DNA of 64,000 bases from Candidatus Leptovillus gracilis (GCA_016716065.1 JADJXA010000027.1:1-64000), one strand, 5' to 3'. Counted from the stretch's first letter, positions 40,896 through 50,281 are shown. The notes: a model not told the origin generated them from the sequence alone. Numbers and translations: made by a program.

Positions 40896-41311
40896 ATGAC
40901 TCCATCTTAGATCGTCATCATTGGCTGTGGCGGTTGGGCGGGCTGCTGGCTAATCAGTTGAGCATCGCCGGGCACAGTGTCGTCGTTGTGGACCACCACG
41001 AGGCGGCGTTTGGCACATTAACCGCCGAGTTTAGCGGCTGTCGCATCCATGCCCACGCCGTCGAACTGGCCACCCTGCGCGCCGCTAAAGTTGATCAGGC
41101 TGACTGCGTGCTGGTCACCACCGGCAAAGATAACATCAACCTGGTGGTGGCCCAAATCGCCCGAACGACCTTCGCCGTACCGATGGTGATCACCCGTAGA
41201 CACACTGCGCATTTGCAGAGATTGAACCTGGTTAGTTGGCCAGATTTTTTCATGGGTCAGATGACCAGGTTGAGATCAAGCCATCCGCCTGCTGTCTCTC
41301 CACCCATTTAA
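40896..41311 (+). pseudogene. TrkA-N domain protein, stop codon, frameshift and truncation
   Basis: The start MTPS is followed by an in-frame TAG (40908) where relatives have Gln, then IVIIGCG. After a frame change the sequence reads GGLLANQLSIAGHSVVVVDH, ATLRAAKVDQADCVLVTTGK and NLVVAQIARTTFAVPMVITR. This is the NAD-binding Rossmann part of a TrkA/KtrA potassium-channel regulator. The C-terminal TrkA-C half is missing. A working copy may exist elsewhere. Confidence 0.7.
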
Positions 41312-41359
41312 ATCTTCCTCAACAGGCAAAACACGCCCCCTTTTGATACAATTTTGTCT

Positions 41360-42952
41360 ATGAACGCTTCCTCATATACTCCCGACCCCGCGGCCAAAGC
41401 CGTTTCTGATATGCAGACATCGGATGAGGTAGGCGCAGCCCTGGCTGCGTTCGTGCCTCATCCTAACCCGGCGCCACAGGACAATTTTCTGGAATTGCTC
41501 TTTGAACGCATGCCCATGGGAATCGCCATTCTTGACCGGGAGTTCCGCATTCAGCGGTACAACCCCACCTGGGAAGAGTTCGCCGCACGCTATGCCCCAT
41601 CCTCCGGGGCGCCGTTAGCGCCAGGGGTTGGTTACTTCGACCATTTGCCTGGGGCTGAAGCAGTCGTGCTGCCTCTATTCAAGCGTGCCCTGGCGGGCGA
41701 GATCGTGCAGGGTAATGAACTGCGCCTGGAATCGGATGAAATCACCACCTACTGGAATATTGTCCTGGCTCCGCAGACTGAAGGCAACAGCATTGTGGGC
41801 CTCCTGAATGTGGCTGTGGATGTCACCGACCAGGTGAAGCTGCGCCAAAATCTGGAACAGCACGTCCAGGAACGCACACAAGAACTACAAGTGCTGCTAG
41901 ATGTGGCCGCCACTGCCAATAGCTCTCTAAATCTGTCAGAGGTGCTCGAAAAAACGCTGGATTTACTTGTTGACCTGGTAGGCGCATCCCGTTCCGGGGT
42001 GATACTGCTTGACGAGGATACCGGTGACCTGTCACCCTATGCCCTCCGACCTGAGCAAGTTGTCTCGCCGGATGAACTGTCCACCATGCTCTCGGCCTGC
42101 CAATCTGTCCTGGCGGCCGGTCAAGCCTTGTACATTGCCCCCAATATTGACCAGGGGCTGTGTGAGCCTGGGGCGTTACTACCGCTGCAAACCAGGGGAG
42201 GCAGTTTAGGGGTGCTGGTCATCATCGGATCTGAGGGCGCCGCATTCTCCCCGGACAAAGTGGCCTTGTTTCAGTCCATCGCCGACCAGTTAAGTATCGC
42301 TGTTGACAATGCGCGTCTGTTCCAAAAGAATGAACAAGCGGCCATCGCGGCTGAACGCAACCGGTTGGCGCGCGACCTGCACGATGCGGTTACGCAAACC
42401 CTGTTTTCCGCCAGCATGATTGCCGAAGTGCTGCCCAAAATCTGGGATGATAATCCTGAGGAAGGCCGCCGCCGCCTGGAGGAACTGCGCCAACTGACGC
42501 GCGGCGCGCTTTCAGAAATGCGCACCCTGCTCATGGAATTGCGCCCAGCCGCCCTGACAGATACCGACCTGGGGGACCTGATTCGGCACCAGGTTAACGC
42601 CTTTATCGCCCGCACGCGCCTGGCGGTGACTTACGAACGCGATTGCACCGCCAATCCACCGGTAGCCGTTAAAGAAGCCTTCTACCGAATTGCCCAGGAA
42701 GCGTTTAACAATATCGCCAAACACGCCGAGGCCACCCAGGTCATGGTAAGATTGGAATGTCTGCCAGGCCGGGCAGAATTGTGGTTACAAGACAACGGCG
42801 TCGGCTTCGACCTCTACGCGCCTGATCACGAAGGGTTGGGGCTGGGTATTATGCAGGAGCGCGCCCGGAGCGTGGCAGCGCAGATTGAAATCAGCAGCCA
42901 AACCCACCAGGGCGCCAGTTTGCGCGTTGTTTGGCAAGAGGATGAGGCGTAG
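41360..42952 (+). CDS. Soluble PAS-GAF histidine kinase, NarX/HisKA_3 type
   Basis: The about 530-residue protein has a PAS domain (about 50-165), a short coiled coil (QHVQERTQELQ), a GAF domain (about 185-320) and a HisKA_3 region with ERNRLARDLHDAVTQTLF containing the phospho-acceptor His, then a HATPase_c domain (N box EAFNNIAKHA, DNGVGFD, GLGLGIMQERA). No membrane segment is present. It pairs with the LuxR-type regulator at 43038. Confidence 0.92.
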   Translation: MNASSYTPDPAAKAVSDMQTSDEVGAALAAFVPHPNPAPQDNFLELLFERMPMGIAILDREFRIQRYNPTWEEFAARYAPSSGAPLAPGVGYFDHLPGAEAVVLPLFKRALAGEIVQGNELRLESDEITTYWNIVLAPQTEGNSIVGLLNVAVDVTDQVKLRQNLEQHVQERTQELQVLLDVAATANSSLNLSEVLEKTLDLLVDLVGASRSGVILLDEDTGDLSPYALRPEQVVSPDELSTMLSACQSVLAAGQALYIAPNIDQGLCEPGALLPLQTRGGSLGVLVIIGSEGAAFSPDKVALFQSIADQLSIAVDNARLFQKNEQAAIAAERNRLARDLHDAVTQTLFSASMIAEVLPKIWDDNPEEGRRRLEELRQLTRGALSEMRTLLMELRPAALTDTDLGDLIRHQVNAFIARTRLAVTYERDCTANPPVAVKEAFYRIAQEAFNNIAKHAEATQVMVRLECLPGRAELWLQDNGVGFDLYAPDHEGLGLGIMQERARSVAAQIEISSQTHQGASLRVVWQEDEA

Positions 42953-43037
42953 GCGGCGGCATAAAAGCCGGACGGTATCCGTTCTGAGGAAGCATACGAC
43001 AAGCAAGAAAATAGTTGGTGAATTCAGGAGCGACAAG

Positions 43038-43682
43038 ATGTCCGAAGCAAGTTCTATCCGGGTGATGTTAGTGGATGACCACGCAGTGGTGCGAAGTGGT
43101 CTGAGCGCCTTTTTAACGGCTTACAAAGACCTCGAACTGGTCGGTGAGGCCGCTAACGGGGAGCGCGCCATCTTGCTTTGTCAACAAGCACAGCCGGATG
43201 TCATACTCATGGATCTGGTCATGCCCGGCATGGACGGGGCGACGACCACCCGCAAAATCCGGGAGCAGTATCCACAGATTCAGATCCTTGCCCTGACCAG
43301 TTACAAGGAACAAGACCTGGTGCAGGGCGCTTTGCAGGCCGGGGCCATTGGGTATCTTCTTAAAGATATTTCTGCCGACGAATTGGCAAATGCCATCCGC
43401 GCCGCTTATGTCGGCAAGCCTACGCTGGCGCCCGAAGCGGCGCAGGTGCTCATTCAGGCCACTCGCACTCCGGCCGATAACGCTGGCGCCGACCTGAGCG
43501 GCCGTGAACGCGAAGTCCTGGCGCTTATGGTGCAAGGACTGAACAACAATCAAATTGCCGAACAGTTGATGATTAGCGTTTCTACCGCCAAGTTTCACGT
43601 CAGCAGTATTCTCACCAAACTCAATGCAACCAGCCGCACGGAAGCCGTATCCATTGCCCTGCAAAAGCACCTGGTCACATGA
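43038..43682 (+). CDS. NarL/LuxR-family response regulator
   Basis: The 214-residue regulator has a receiver domain (acidic pair in VDDH, Asp59 in ILMDLVMPG, Lys in LLKDIS) and a LuxR-type HTH at the C-terminus (LSGREREVLALMVQGLNNNQ, ISVSTAKFHVSSILTKLNA). It is the DNA-binding partner of the adjacent kinase. AGGAG lies 8-12 bases upstream of ATG. Confidence 0.94.
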   Translation: MSEASSIRVMLVDDHAVVRSGLSAFLTAYKDLELVGEAANGERAILLCQQAQPDVILMDLVMPGMDGATTTRKIREQYPQIQILALTSYKEQDLVQGALQAGAIGYLLKDISADELANAIRAAYVGKPTLAPEAAQVLIQATRTPADNAGADLSGREREVLALMVQGLNNNQIAEQLMISVSTAKFHVSSILTKLNATSRTEAVSIALQKHLVT

Positions 43683-43768
43683 CCAGGTAAAAAACTCTTC
43701 ATGCGCCTAGCCGGCAAACTCCTCAACCTGCGGATGCGGTTGGGAAGTTTGTTCTTTAAACTACGGCC

Positions 43769-44200
43769 ATGAATAACATGGCACGGGATGTAAATGTAAA
43801 GACGCTGTTTCTGGCCGAGGGCGAAAAGCATGTGCTGGAAGCCTTGCATTTGTTATTGGCGCAGCAAGCGGAATATGAGATTTTGGGGGAAGCCCGGTCG
43901 GCTGAGCGTTTGCTGGCGCATGTCTGCCAGCACTCCCCAGATGCCATATTGCTGGATTGGCATTTGCCCGGCTTTCACCCACATCGTCTGATCCCCACGT
44001 TGCGCGAATGTTGCCCCATCACCAAACTGATAGCGCTCAGCGTCAAGCCGGAATACGAAAAGGCGGCCAAAGAATACGGCCTGGATGGTTTTATTTCCAA
44101 GCAAATTCCCGCCGAATCCCTTTTGCAGGCATTAAGCGCCATCCTTTTTGACGAGAAAATAACAGTACAAACGAATGTCCACGGAACGAATGGTAACTAA
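43769..44200 (+). CDS. Stand-alone receiver domain protein, atypical acidic pocket
   Basis: The 143-residue protein is a receiver fold with phospho-acceptor Asp63 (AILLDWHLPG) and Lys in DGFISKQIP. The usual DD/ED pair at the first loop is replaced by AEGEKH, so metal binding and phosphorylation may be weakened. It lacks an output domain. The next gene begins inside its 3' end. It may modulate the upstream pair or the protease by protein contact. Confidence 0.8.
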   Translation: MNNMARDVNVKTLFLAEGEKHVLEALHLLLAQQAEYEILGEARSAERLLAHVCQHSPDAILLDWHLPGFHPHRLIPTLRECCPITKLIALSVKPEYEKAAKEYGLDGFISKQIPAESLLQALSAILFDEKITVQTNVHGTNGN

Positions 44201-45794
44201 ACCGGATTATCGAACTATCAATTTGCTCTTTCTGCTCGTCTTGCTGCTGCAAATTTCTAATATGTTCTTATCGTGGCTGCCGCAATACGTGCGCTTGATT
44301 CTGAACCAACTGCTCTTCGTTTTCCTCCCGGCTTATCTCTATCTGCGCATCACGCGCCAGCCGATCCGTGAACGGGTAAGGTGGTCGTGGCCGGGCTGGA
44401 AAATTGCCGCTCTGTCCATGCTGATTGGTATGGCGCTCTATCCCCTCTCGGCGATCAGCAGCAGCCTCTTGCAGCCGCTTCTGGGCTACGTCAACTTTGC
44501 GCTGCCGGCTGATGCTCTGCCTGAGAGTGTGCTGATGGGCATTCTGGCCATTGTGGCTTATGCTGTCATGGCCCCGCTGTGTGAAGAATTTTTGTTCCGG
44601 GGCGTGATCCAACCCGTCTATGAGCAGCGCAGCCCGCTTTGGGGAATAGTTTTCACCGGGGGCCTATTCGTTATCTTCCATCTTTCTTTGCTCCAGGGAA
44701 TCAGCATCATTCCGCTGGCGTTGGCGCTTGGGTTTGTCAACTATCGCACCCGCTCTTTGCCAGCAAGCATCCTGACGCACTTCGGCGCGAATGCACTGGC
44801 TGCCATGGTATTGACTGACGCGGTGTTTCCCATTGGCGCGCCGGAACTGTTGTTTTCTGCGCCTGTACTGCTTGCCAGCCCTATCGTGGCCTTGATGGCG
44901 TTCGCCCTTTTTACTCGACTCACCCGGGGCGCAGCCGCACTGTCGCCTGCGCCGCCACCAGGGCAACATCCTCTCAAGTTAAGTGCAAGCTGGCCCCTGC
45001 TCGTCGCGGTCTTACTCTACCTGGCGGTGGTCGGCGCTGAGTTCTTCTCCGCGCGTTCCCCTGCTTTGTCAGCTTCTCCGCTGCACCTGCAAACGGCCGT
45101 TTGGGAAAGCGCCCAACAATCCCTTTTTGAGATTCGTAATCCGGCCGACGACATCGTGGGCGAGGGGGAGTGTCTCTGGCAGCGGGATGGCGAGCTGATT
45201 GACCTTGCCTGCACCTCCACCGTCATCGCTTATGAGGTGCGCCTTGGCAACAGCTATTGGAGCAGCGCCGGCGGCGAACGCCGGGACCATTTTCGGTGGC
45301 AAGCGGGTAACGGCCGTTTGATTTCCGGCCAAACTGTCATGAATCTGCAAGAAGGGGCGTATCGCGCCGACATCCAATGGACGACAGACCTGGACGGCAT
45401 CCTCATACAAATTGAGGTACAAGGAGAGCCAGAGCAGATCTTCCACCTGCCCTGGAGTGAAACGCCTTTGGCGGAAAACGACGTCCTGCCCCTTTTAACC
45501 GATTACGCCGCTCCCTGGCAATTAACGGCCGTTAATCTTGAGCCGGGGATGCGCGGGCAAACGGTGCGATTTCACCCCTTCGTTTGGCGGCAAGACACGC
45601 AAGATAACGGCCCCACAACCATTCCCTGGCTGGTGACAGTGGTCGGCCGAGAGACGATTCATACCCCGGCCGGCACATTTGACGCCTGGAAAGTCACCTT
45701 TGGCAACCACCACACTGTGTGGCTCGATGACAGCGTTACCCCGGCACAACCCGTCCGTTTCTTCAATGGTACTGAAACGTGGTCGCTCAAGTGA
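44190..45794 (+). CDS. CPBP intramembrane protease fused to an extracytoplasmic DUF3108-like domain
   Basis: The 534-residue protein has an N-terminal membrane part (about 1-280) with the CPBP motifs CEEFLFRG, FHLSLLQG and HFGAN that form the intramembrane active site. A further membrane helix (about 275-295) leads to a C-terminal beta-rich domain with VVGRETIHTPAGTFDAWKVT and HHTVWLDDSVTPAQPVRFFN, typical of DUF3108-like lipid or ligand-binding barrels. An ATG at 44175 is possible, but 44190 has GGAACGA upstream. The gene overlaps the receiver gene, so co-expression is likely. Confidence 0.82.
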   Translation: MVTKPDYRTINLLFLLVLLLQISNMFLSWLPQYVRLILNQLLFVFLPAYLYLRITRQPIRERVRWSWPGWKIAALSMLIGMALYPLSAISSSLLQPLLGYVNFALPADALPESVLMGILAIVAYAVMAPLCEEFLFRGVIQPVYEQRSPLWGIVFTGGLFVIFHLSLLQGISIIPLALALGFVNYRTRSLPASILTHFGANALAAMVLTDAVFPIGAPELLFSAPVLLASPIVALMAFALFTRLTRGAAALSPAPPPGQHPLKLSASWPLLVAVLLYLAVVGAEFFSARSPALSASPLHLQTAVWESAQQSLFEIRNPADDIVGEGECLWQRDGELIDLACTSTVIAYEVRLGNSYWSSAGGERRDHFRWQAGNGRLISGQTVMNLQEGAYRADIQWTTDLDGILIQIEVQGEPEQIFHLPWSETPLAENDVLPLLTDYAAPWQLTAVNLEPGMRGQTVRFHPFVWRQDTQDNGPTTIPWLVTVVGRETIHTPAGTFDAWKVTFGNHHTVWLDDSVTPAQPVRFFNGTETWSLK

Positions 45795-45860
45795 GATTCG
45801 CGGGGAGTCAAGACGATACATGCCTGTTCGATTTTGAAAGACAAAAGCATAAGGACTTCT

Positions 45861-46694
45861 ATGAATATTGAATCTATTATCCACTTCCAAGAAAAACCAG
45901 AACCCTTCACCCCAGGCGAACCGCTCTTTTGGAATGACCCGCACATCTCCACGCAAATGTTGAAGGCGCATCTTGATCCCCATCATGACCTTGCCAGCCG
46001 CCGCCCAGAAACCATCCAGCGCTCGGTGGATTGGCTGGTCGCCACGCTGGGGCTTCAGGCTGGCGACGCGGTGCTGGACCTGGGCTGCGGCCCCGGCTTG
46101 TATGCGGCCTGCCTGGCGGAGAAAGGGCTGCGTATCACGTATTCCCGGCGCTCGATTGACTATGCCACGCAGTACGCCCGGCAGAACAATCTGAATATCC
46201 ACTACCGTTATCAAGATTACCTGACCCTGGAAGACGAAAACCTCTATGACGCTGCTCTGCTGATTTATGGTGATCTGTGCCCGCTCTCACCCATACAGCG
46301 CCGAACCCTGCTCGCCAATGTGCGTCGCGCCCTCAAGCCCGGCGGGCGGTTCGTTCTGGACGTCACCACGCGCGCTCACCGTCAAAAGTATGGCAACCGG
46401 AATGGCTGGTACGCTGCGGGACAAGGCTTCTGGAAGCCAGGACCACATCTGGCTCTGGAAGAAGGTTTCGACTACCCGGAACAAGCCATTTTTCTCGACC
46501 AGGTGATTGCCATCGAGGAGAACGGCAAAGTCTCGGTGTATCGCAATTGGTTCCAGGATTACTCACGCGAGACCATCACCGGCGAACTGGAACAGGCCGG
46601 TTTTGCGGTGAAAAGCGTCTGGAACGACCTGCTGGGCACGCCGTTCACCAAGAATACGGAGTGGATAGGTCTGATCGCACAGAAAGATTCGTAA
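45861..46694 (+). CDS. Class I SAM-dependent methyltransferase
   Basis: The 277-residue enzyme has motif I VLDLGCGPGLYAA, motif II-like YDAALLIYGDLCPL and post-motif ALKPGGRFVLDVTTRAH, with an N-terminal helical cap. It is complete, in contrast to the fragment at 8099-8470. The substrate is not known. AAGGACTTCT precedes the ATG. Confidence 0.9.
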   Translation: MNIESIIHFQEKPEPFTPGEPLFWNDPHISTQMLKAHLDPHHDLASRRPETIQRSVDWLVATLGLQAGDAVLDLGCGPGLYAACLAEKGLRITYSRRSIDYATQYARQNNLNIHYRYQDYLTLEDENLYDAALLIYGDLCPLSPIQRRTLLANVRRALKPGGRFVLDVTTRAHRQKYGNRNGWYAAGQGFWKPGPHLALEEGFDYPEQAIFLDQVIAIEENGKVSVYRNWFQDYSRETITGELEQAGFAVKSVWNDLLGTPFTKNTEWIGLIAQKDS

Positions 46695-46714
46695 CCTGAG
46701 ATTATTGGAGATTC

Positions 46715-46838
46715 CTGATTGACTGACAAAACTTATCTAACCGCGGAGAACGCAGAGAGCGCGGAGGCTGTACCAGAGAAAATCTCCGCGTCCTCCGCGC
46801 TCTCCGCGGTGAAAATCTGAGATTTGTCAGTCAACCAG
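46715..46838. mobile_element. 124-bp MITE, copy 2
   Basis: It is the reverse complement of the element at 28496-28619 with about two differences. The terminal inverted repeats are CTGATTGACTGACAAA and TTTGTCAGTCAACCAG, one position diverged. The flanks carry the direct repeat GGAGATTC (46707-46714, 46839-46846). It lies between a methyltransferase gene and a glycosidase gene. Confidence 0.92.
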
Positions 46839-46899
46839 GGAGATTCACAGTCTGTCGTCGAGGAACACATCTTTTCTTCTGAGCAATGAAGGATAGACC

Positions 46900-47952
46900 A
46901 TGAAAAAATCTACAAGAAGGGGGCTGATGGCAACGGCCGTTTCCTTAACCTTGCTATGTGGCATTCTAGCCCTGATCGCCCCACGATTTGGCAATCTTTC
47001 GATCACCCTGCCGGTAGAACACAAGCCTGTTTTTGACGGCGAGACCAGCCTCTATCCAGGCCGACTCTATGTTAACGAGAACAAGCTTGTTGATGCGAAT
47101 GATCAAGTTGTGACGCTGCATGGGCTTATGCCGCCGGACCCGGCAGTGCTATCACGCAATGGACGGTTTAACCGTGCCTTCTTCGATCGGATGGCAGCTT
47201 CCGGCGCAAACGTGATACGCATTCCCGTTCACCCGGAGCGTTGGGAGCGCGACCCCGATTACCTGTGGCGCTATCTCGATCCGGCTGTGGCCTGGAACGG
47301 CGAGAACGGCCTATACACCATCATTGACCTGCACTTTATCGGAGACATTGGCACAGACCGTGGCGCGCAAATGCCTGATATTGGCACGCCCAGCAGGGAT
47401 TTTGCCGTCGCTTTCTGGCAGCAGGTTGCTGCTTATTTCAAGGATACGCCGCACGTCATCTTCGAGATTTTCAACGAACCAGCTGAAATCTCAGCCGAAG
47501 CTTGGCAGACACACGCCCAGGCGCTGGTGGATACCATCCGTGCCACAGGCGCGAAGCAGTTGATCATCGTCGGGGGAATCGAATATTCCCGCGACCTGTC
47601 CTGGGTGTTGGATAGGCCGATCCATGACGACAACATCGCCTATGCCGCCCACATCTACCCGGCGCACAGCAGGTATTCCTGGGATCACTGGTTTGGCAGT
47701 GTCTCAGAAAAATATCCCGTGGTGATGACGGAATGGGGTTGGCTGGAAACCGACCCGGGTGGAAAACAGACGTATTTGGTTGGCCAGCAAAAGAGCTATG
47801 GCGAACCGCTGCTGGAATACCTGGAGCAGCATGGAATCGGCTGGGTGGCCTGTTGGTACGATGACGAATGGAAACCCGCTATGTTCGAAAAAGGTATTGA
47901 ACAGTACACGCCCTTCGGTCAATTTGTTGGGCAGAGATTGTCGGGGCAATGA
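46900..47952 (+). CDS. Glycoside hydrolase family 5 (cellulase-like)
   Basis: The 350-residue protein has an N-terminal signal-anchor (about 8-28) and a TIM-barrel of the GH5 type: GANVIRIPVHPERWE, TIIDLHFIGDIG, IFEIFNEPAEIS with acid/base Glu193 and VVMTEWGW with nucleophile Glu278. GH5 enzymes cleave beta-linked glucans and mannans. It should act outside the cytoplasmic membrane. The next gene follows after 24 bp. Confidence 0.9.
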   Translation: MKKSTRRGLMATAVSLTLLCGILALIAPRFGNLSITLPVEHKPVFDGETSLYPGRLYVNENKLVDANDQVVTLHGLMPPDPAVLSRNGRFNRAFFDRMAASGANVIRIPVHPERWERDPDYLWRYLDPAVAWNGENGLYTIIDLHFIGDIGTDRGAQMPDIGTPSRDFAVAFWQQVAAYFKDTPHVIFEIFNEPAEISAEAWQTHAQALVDTIRATGAKQLIIVGGIEYSRDLSWVLDRPIHDDNIAYAAHIYPAHSRYSWDHWFGSVSEKYPVVMTEWGWLETDPGGKQTYLVGQQKSYGEPLLEYLEQHGIGWVACWYDDEWKPAMFEKGIEQYTPFGQFVGQRLSGQ

Positions 47953-47976
47953 ATTTATCTAACTGGAGGAAATATC

Positions 47977-48519
47977 ATGAATATAAACGAATGCCAACGT
48001 GAAATGCGTTCCAATTTTTTGGGCGGGTTTGCCGGGCAGCTAGTTTCCGGGCTTATCTGGCTTATCGCTGCTGCGCTCGGAACCTGGCTCTCGCCAACCG
48101 CGGGCATGGCAGCGCTCTTTTTTGGCAGCATGGGTATTTTCCCGCTCACCCAACTGGGGGTGCGGTTGATGGGGCGACCTGGCCGGGTAAGTCCAGAAAA
48201 CGGGTTGTGGCAGCTTGGTTCACAGGTTGCTTTTACGGTACCGCTCAACTTTCTGCTGGTTGGCGCAGCGACGCTTTATCGGGAAACGTGGTTTTTTCCG
48301 GCGGCCATGATTGTGGTGGGGACGCATTATCTGCCCTTTATCACTTTGTATGGCATGAAGATGTTTGGTCTGCTGGCAGGGCTGCTGGTGCTGGCTGGCG
48401 CTGGTTTGGCGCTGTATGGGCCACCGGTTTTCAGCCTGGGCGGTTGGGTAACGGCCGTTACCCTGATCATTTTTGCTTTTCTGGGGCGGCGCCTTGTTTT
48501 ACAAGAAGAAAAGCATTGA
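47977..48519 (+). CDS. DUF7010-like membrane protein
   Basis: The 180-residue protein starts NECQREMRSNFLGGFAGQLV and has about six membrane segments (SGLIWLIAAALGTWLSPTAG, FFPAAMIVVGTHYLPFITLY, FGLLAGLLVLAGAGLALYG). The pattern fits the DUF7010 group; the function is unknown. TGGAGG lies 8 bases upstream of ATG. Confidence 0.72.
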   Translation: MNINECQREMRSNFLGGFAGQLVSGLIWLIAAALGTWLSPTAGMAALFFGSMGIFPLTQLGVRLMGRPGRVSPENGLWQLGSQVAFTVPLNFLLVGAATLYRETWFFPAAMIVVGTHYLPFITLYGMKMFGLLAGLLVLAGAGLALYGPPVFSLGGWVTAVTLIIFAFLGRRLVLQEEKH

Positions 48520-48544
48520 GAATACCAACCCGTTGGAGGGAAAC

Positions 48545-49390
48545 GTGGCCGCGAAAGTTTGGTCTTTCAAATCAGTTTTCTTGCTTACGGCCGTTATCCT
48601 GGCAATCTTTGTCGGGCGCACGCTGCTGGCGACAACATATGTTGTGCCCCGGCTGTTTGACCTGTTCAGCAGCTTGACTCTGCTGGGGGCGCTGGCTGTT
48701 TTACTGCGGGACTCGCGCCACCTGCAAAGGTCTGATTGGCTCACAGCATTGAGCCTGGGCACATTAGTTGGCGGGGGAATGCTGTTTGCCACGCTCTTTT
48801 CGCCTTATCCGTTTTTTGGGCTTGTGGGTAATCACCTGGGGCAGGCGATCGTCCGAGGGGTTTTAACGGCCGTTGCCGCCCTGGGTGGGCTGGTGATTAT
48901 GCGTCAGGGTGGGCCGGTGCAGTTCCATGCTGCCGCTGGCAACTGGCGCAAGGCAGGCCAGGGCATTCTGGTTGGCCTGGTTGTGGGGCTGCCGCTGGCG
49001 GTCTTGAACGCCTTGGCGCTGCAGCTTACCCAGGGACAGACAATCCAATGGCAGAATCCATTGGCCGCCATGTTGGACGCCCTTCAGCCGGCCATCGTTG
49101 AAGAGGCCATCTATCGCTTTGCCTTATGGGGTTTATTGTGGCTGCTTTTGCGGCAAAGTCTTCCCGGTCAGGCAGTCTGGCTGGCGGGGTTACTGGCAAT
49201 GCTGGTGCATAATTATTCCCACTTCGACGACCTGTTTATCCAGTCGCCGTGGGCTGCCCTGGGGATGGGCGCTGTCCTGGCGCTCGTCTGGGGTGCGCCG
49301 CCGCTCATCCTTGCCCGCCGCCGCGGTCTCGAATCCGCCGTCGCCTTCCACTGGATTCAGGATGTCGCCCGTTTCCTGGCGGGTTTCTAA
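48545..49390 (+). CDS. CPBP-family intramembrane protease
   Basis: From a GTG start with GGAGG 6 bases upstream, the 281-residue protein has seven to eight membrane segments. The catalytic-like motifs are AIVEEAIYRFALWG (EExxxR) and LVHNYSHFDDLF (His pair). An open frame before the GTG lacks a ribosome site. It may be co-transcribed with the GH5 and DUF7010 genes. Role unknown; family members process prenylated or bacteriocin-like peptides. Confidence 0.8.
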   Translation: MAAKVWSFKSVFLLTAVILAIFVGRTLLATTYVVPRLFDLFSSLTLLGALAVLLRDSRHLQRSDWLTALSLGTLVGGGMLFATLFSPYPFFGLVGNHLGQAIVRGVLTAVAALGGLVIMRQGGPVQFHAAAGNWRKAGQGILVGLVVGLPLAVLNALALQLTQGQTIQWQNPLAAMLDALQPAIVEEAIYRFALWGLLWLLLRQSLPGQAVWLAGLLAMLVHNYSHFDDLFIQSPWAALGMGAVLALVWGAPPLILARRRGLESAVAFHWIQDVARFLAGF

Positions 49391-49853
49391 TTGCGAATTC
49401 TAAAAAGAGTGTGCATGGATGAAAAAATATCAAATTCTTATCAGCAATTCTCAACTTGCCCTGGTGTGATAGTAGGGGCGGGGTTGGTGGTCTTCACGGA
49501 TGTCGGTCTGATCATCTTCGATTCCATGGCGTCGGGCAGGACAAAAGGACTGCTCCCCGTGGCCGCTCGCGTGGCCCAGGTGTGGCGCAAGTCGTGGGGT
49601 GGGGGTTTAACTCCCAGACGCCCAGAATGTCCCGCCCCAAAATCTTCACCCGCGCCCCAATCGCCCGCACCGACATCACCTGGTCGGTCAGCTCCCCATT
49701 TTTGCGGCTGCCACGCAGCAGCGGCCCGCTCTGGCGGCGGTAACGCTGGTAGTCGGCCCGGGCCGCCAGCAAGTCGGCCGAGCGAGCAGGCGCTGGTGGA
49801 TATGGGGTGCGTTTTATTGACTTCCCCGCCCACCCAACTATAATTTCCCCATC
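49391..49853. other. Degenerate stretch before a fold-back element
   Basis: Open frames on both strands are low-complexity or short. On the minus strand (49560-49772) a run GSRKNGELTDQVMSVRAIGA and RVKILGRDILGVW looks protein-like but cannot be extended. It is most likely gene debris. Confidence 0.35.
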
Positions 49854-50000
49854 CTAGCAGGTTGTCGGAAAGTAGAAATTGGATACACGGATGACACGGA
49901 TTTAACGGATTTACACCGATTTTCTGGTGATGTATCCGTAAAAATCCGTCGAATCCGTTCAATCCGTGTACCTATCCTGAGTTCTCCGACAGGCTGCTAG
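49854..50000. mobile_element. 147-bp fold-back element (MITE-like)
   Basis: The ends CTAGCAGGTTGTCGGA and TCCGACAGGCTGCTAG match as inverted repeats at 14 of 16 positions. Inside are repeated GGATT/AATCC units with opposed orientation (ACACGGATG...CATCCGTG-like), so it folds back over most of its length. A TPR gene fragment begins right after it. Confidence 0.7.
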
Positions 50001-50002
50001 GC

Positions 50003-50281
50003 ATGATATTCCGCGATAGTGGGCGAATGGAAGAAGCAATTGCTGCATTCAACGAAGCTCTAACAATCCAGAAACCGCTTGGGCAACCAGTGAAAATAGC
50101 GATTACTATTGAACATTTAGGCATTATCCACGAGCTGCAGGGGCAGTACGCGGCGGCGTTGGCTAAATATCGGGAGGCGCTGGCGTTGAAGCAGCAGTAT
50201 AGTTCGCCGCAGCAAATCGCCATCGAAGAGAACCACATCCGGCGGGTGTTGGGCAAAATGGGGGCGGGCGCAGGCGGGTAG
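50003..50281 (+). pseudogene. TPR protein, C-terminal fragment
   Basis: The 92 residues form two tetratricopeptide repeats (EEAIAAFNEALTIQKPLGQP, GQYAAALAKYREALALKQQY). The 5' part of the gene is cut off at the fold-back element. The TPR spacing resembles the C-terminal domain of the BTAD regulator at 54641, so it may be a remnant of such a protein. Confidence 0.55.
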
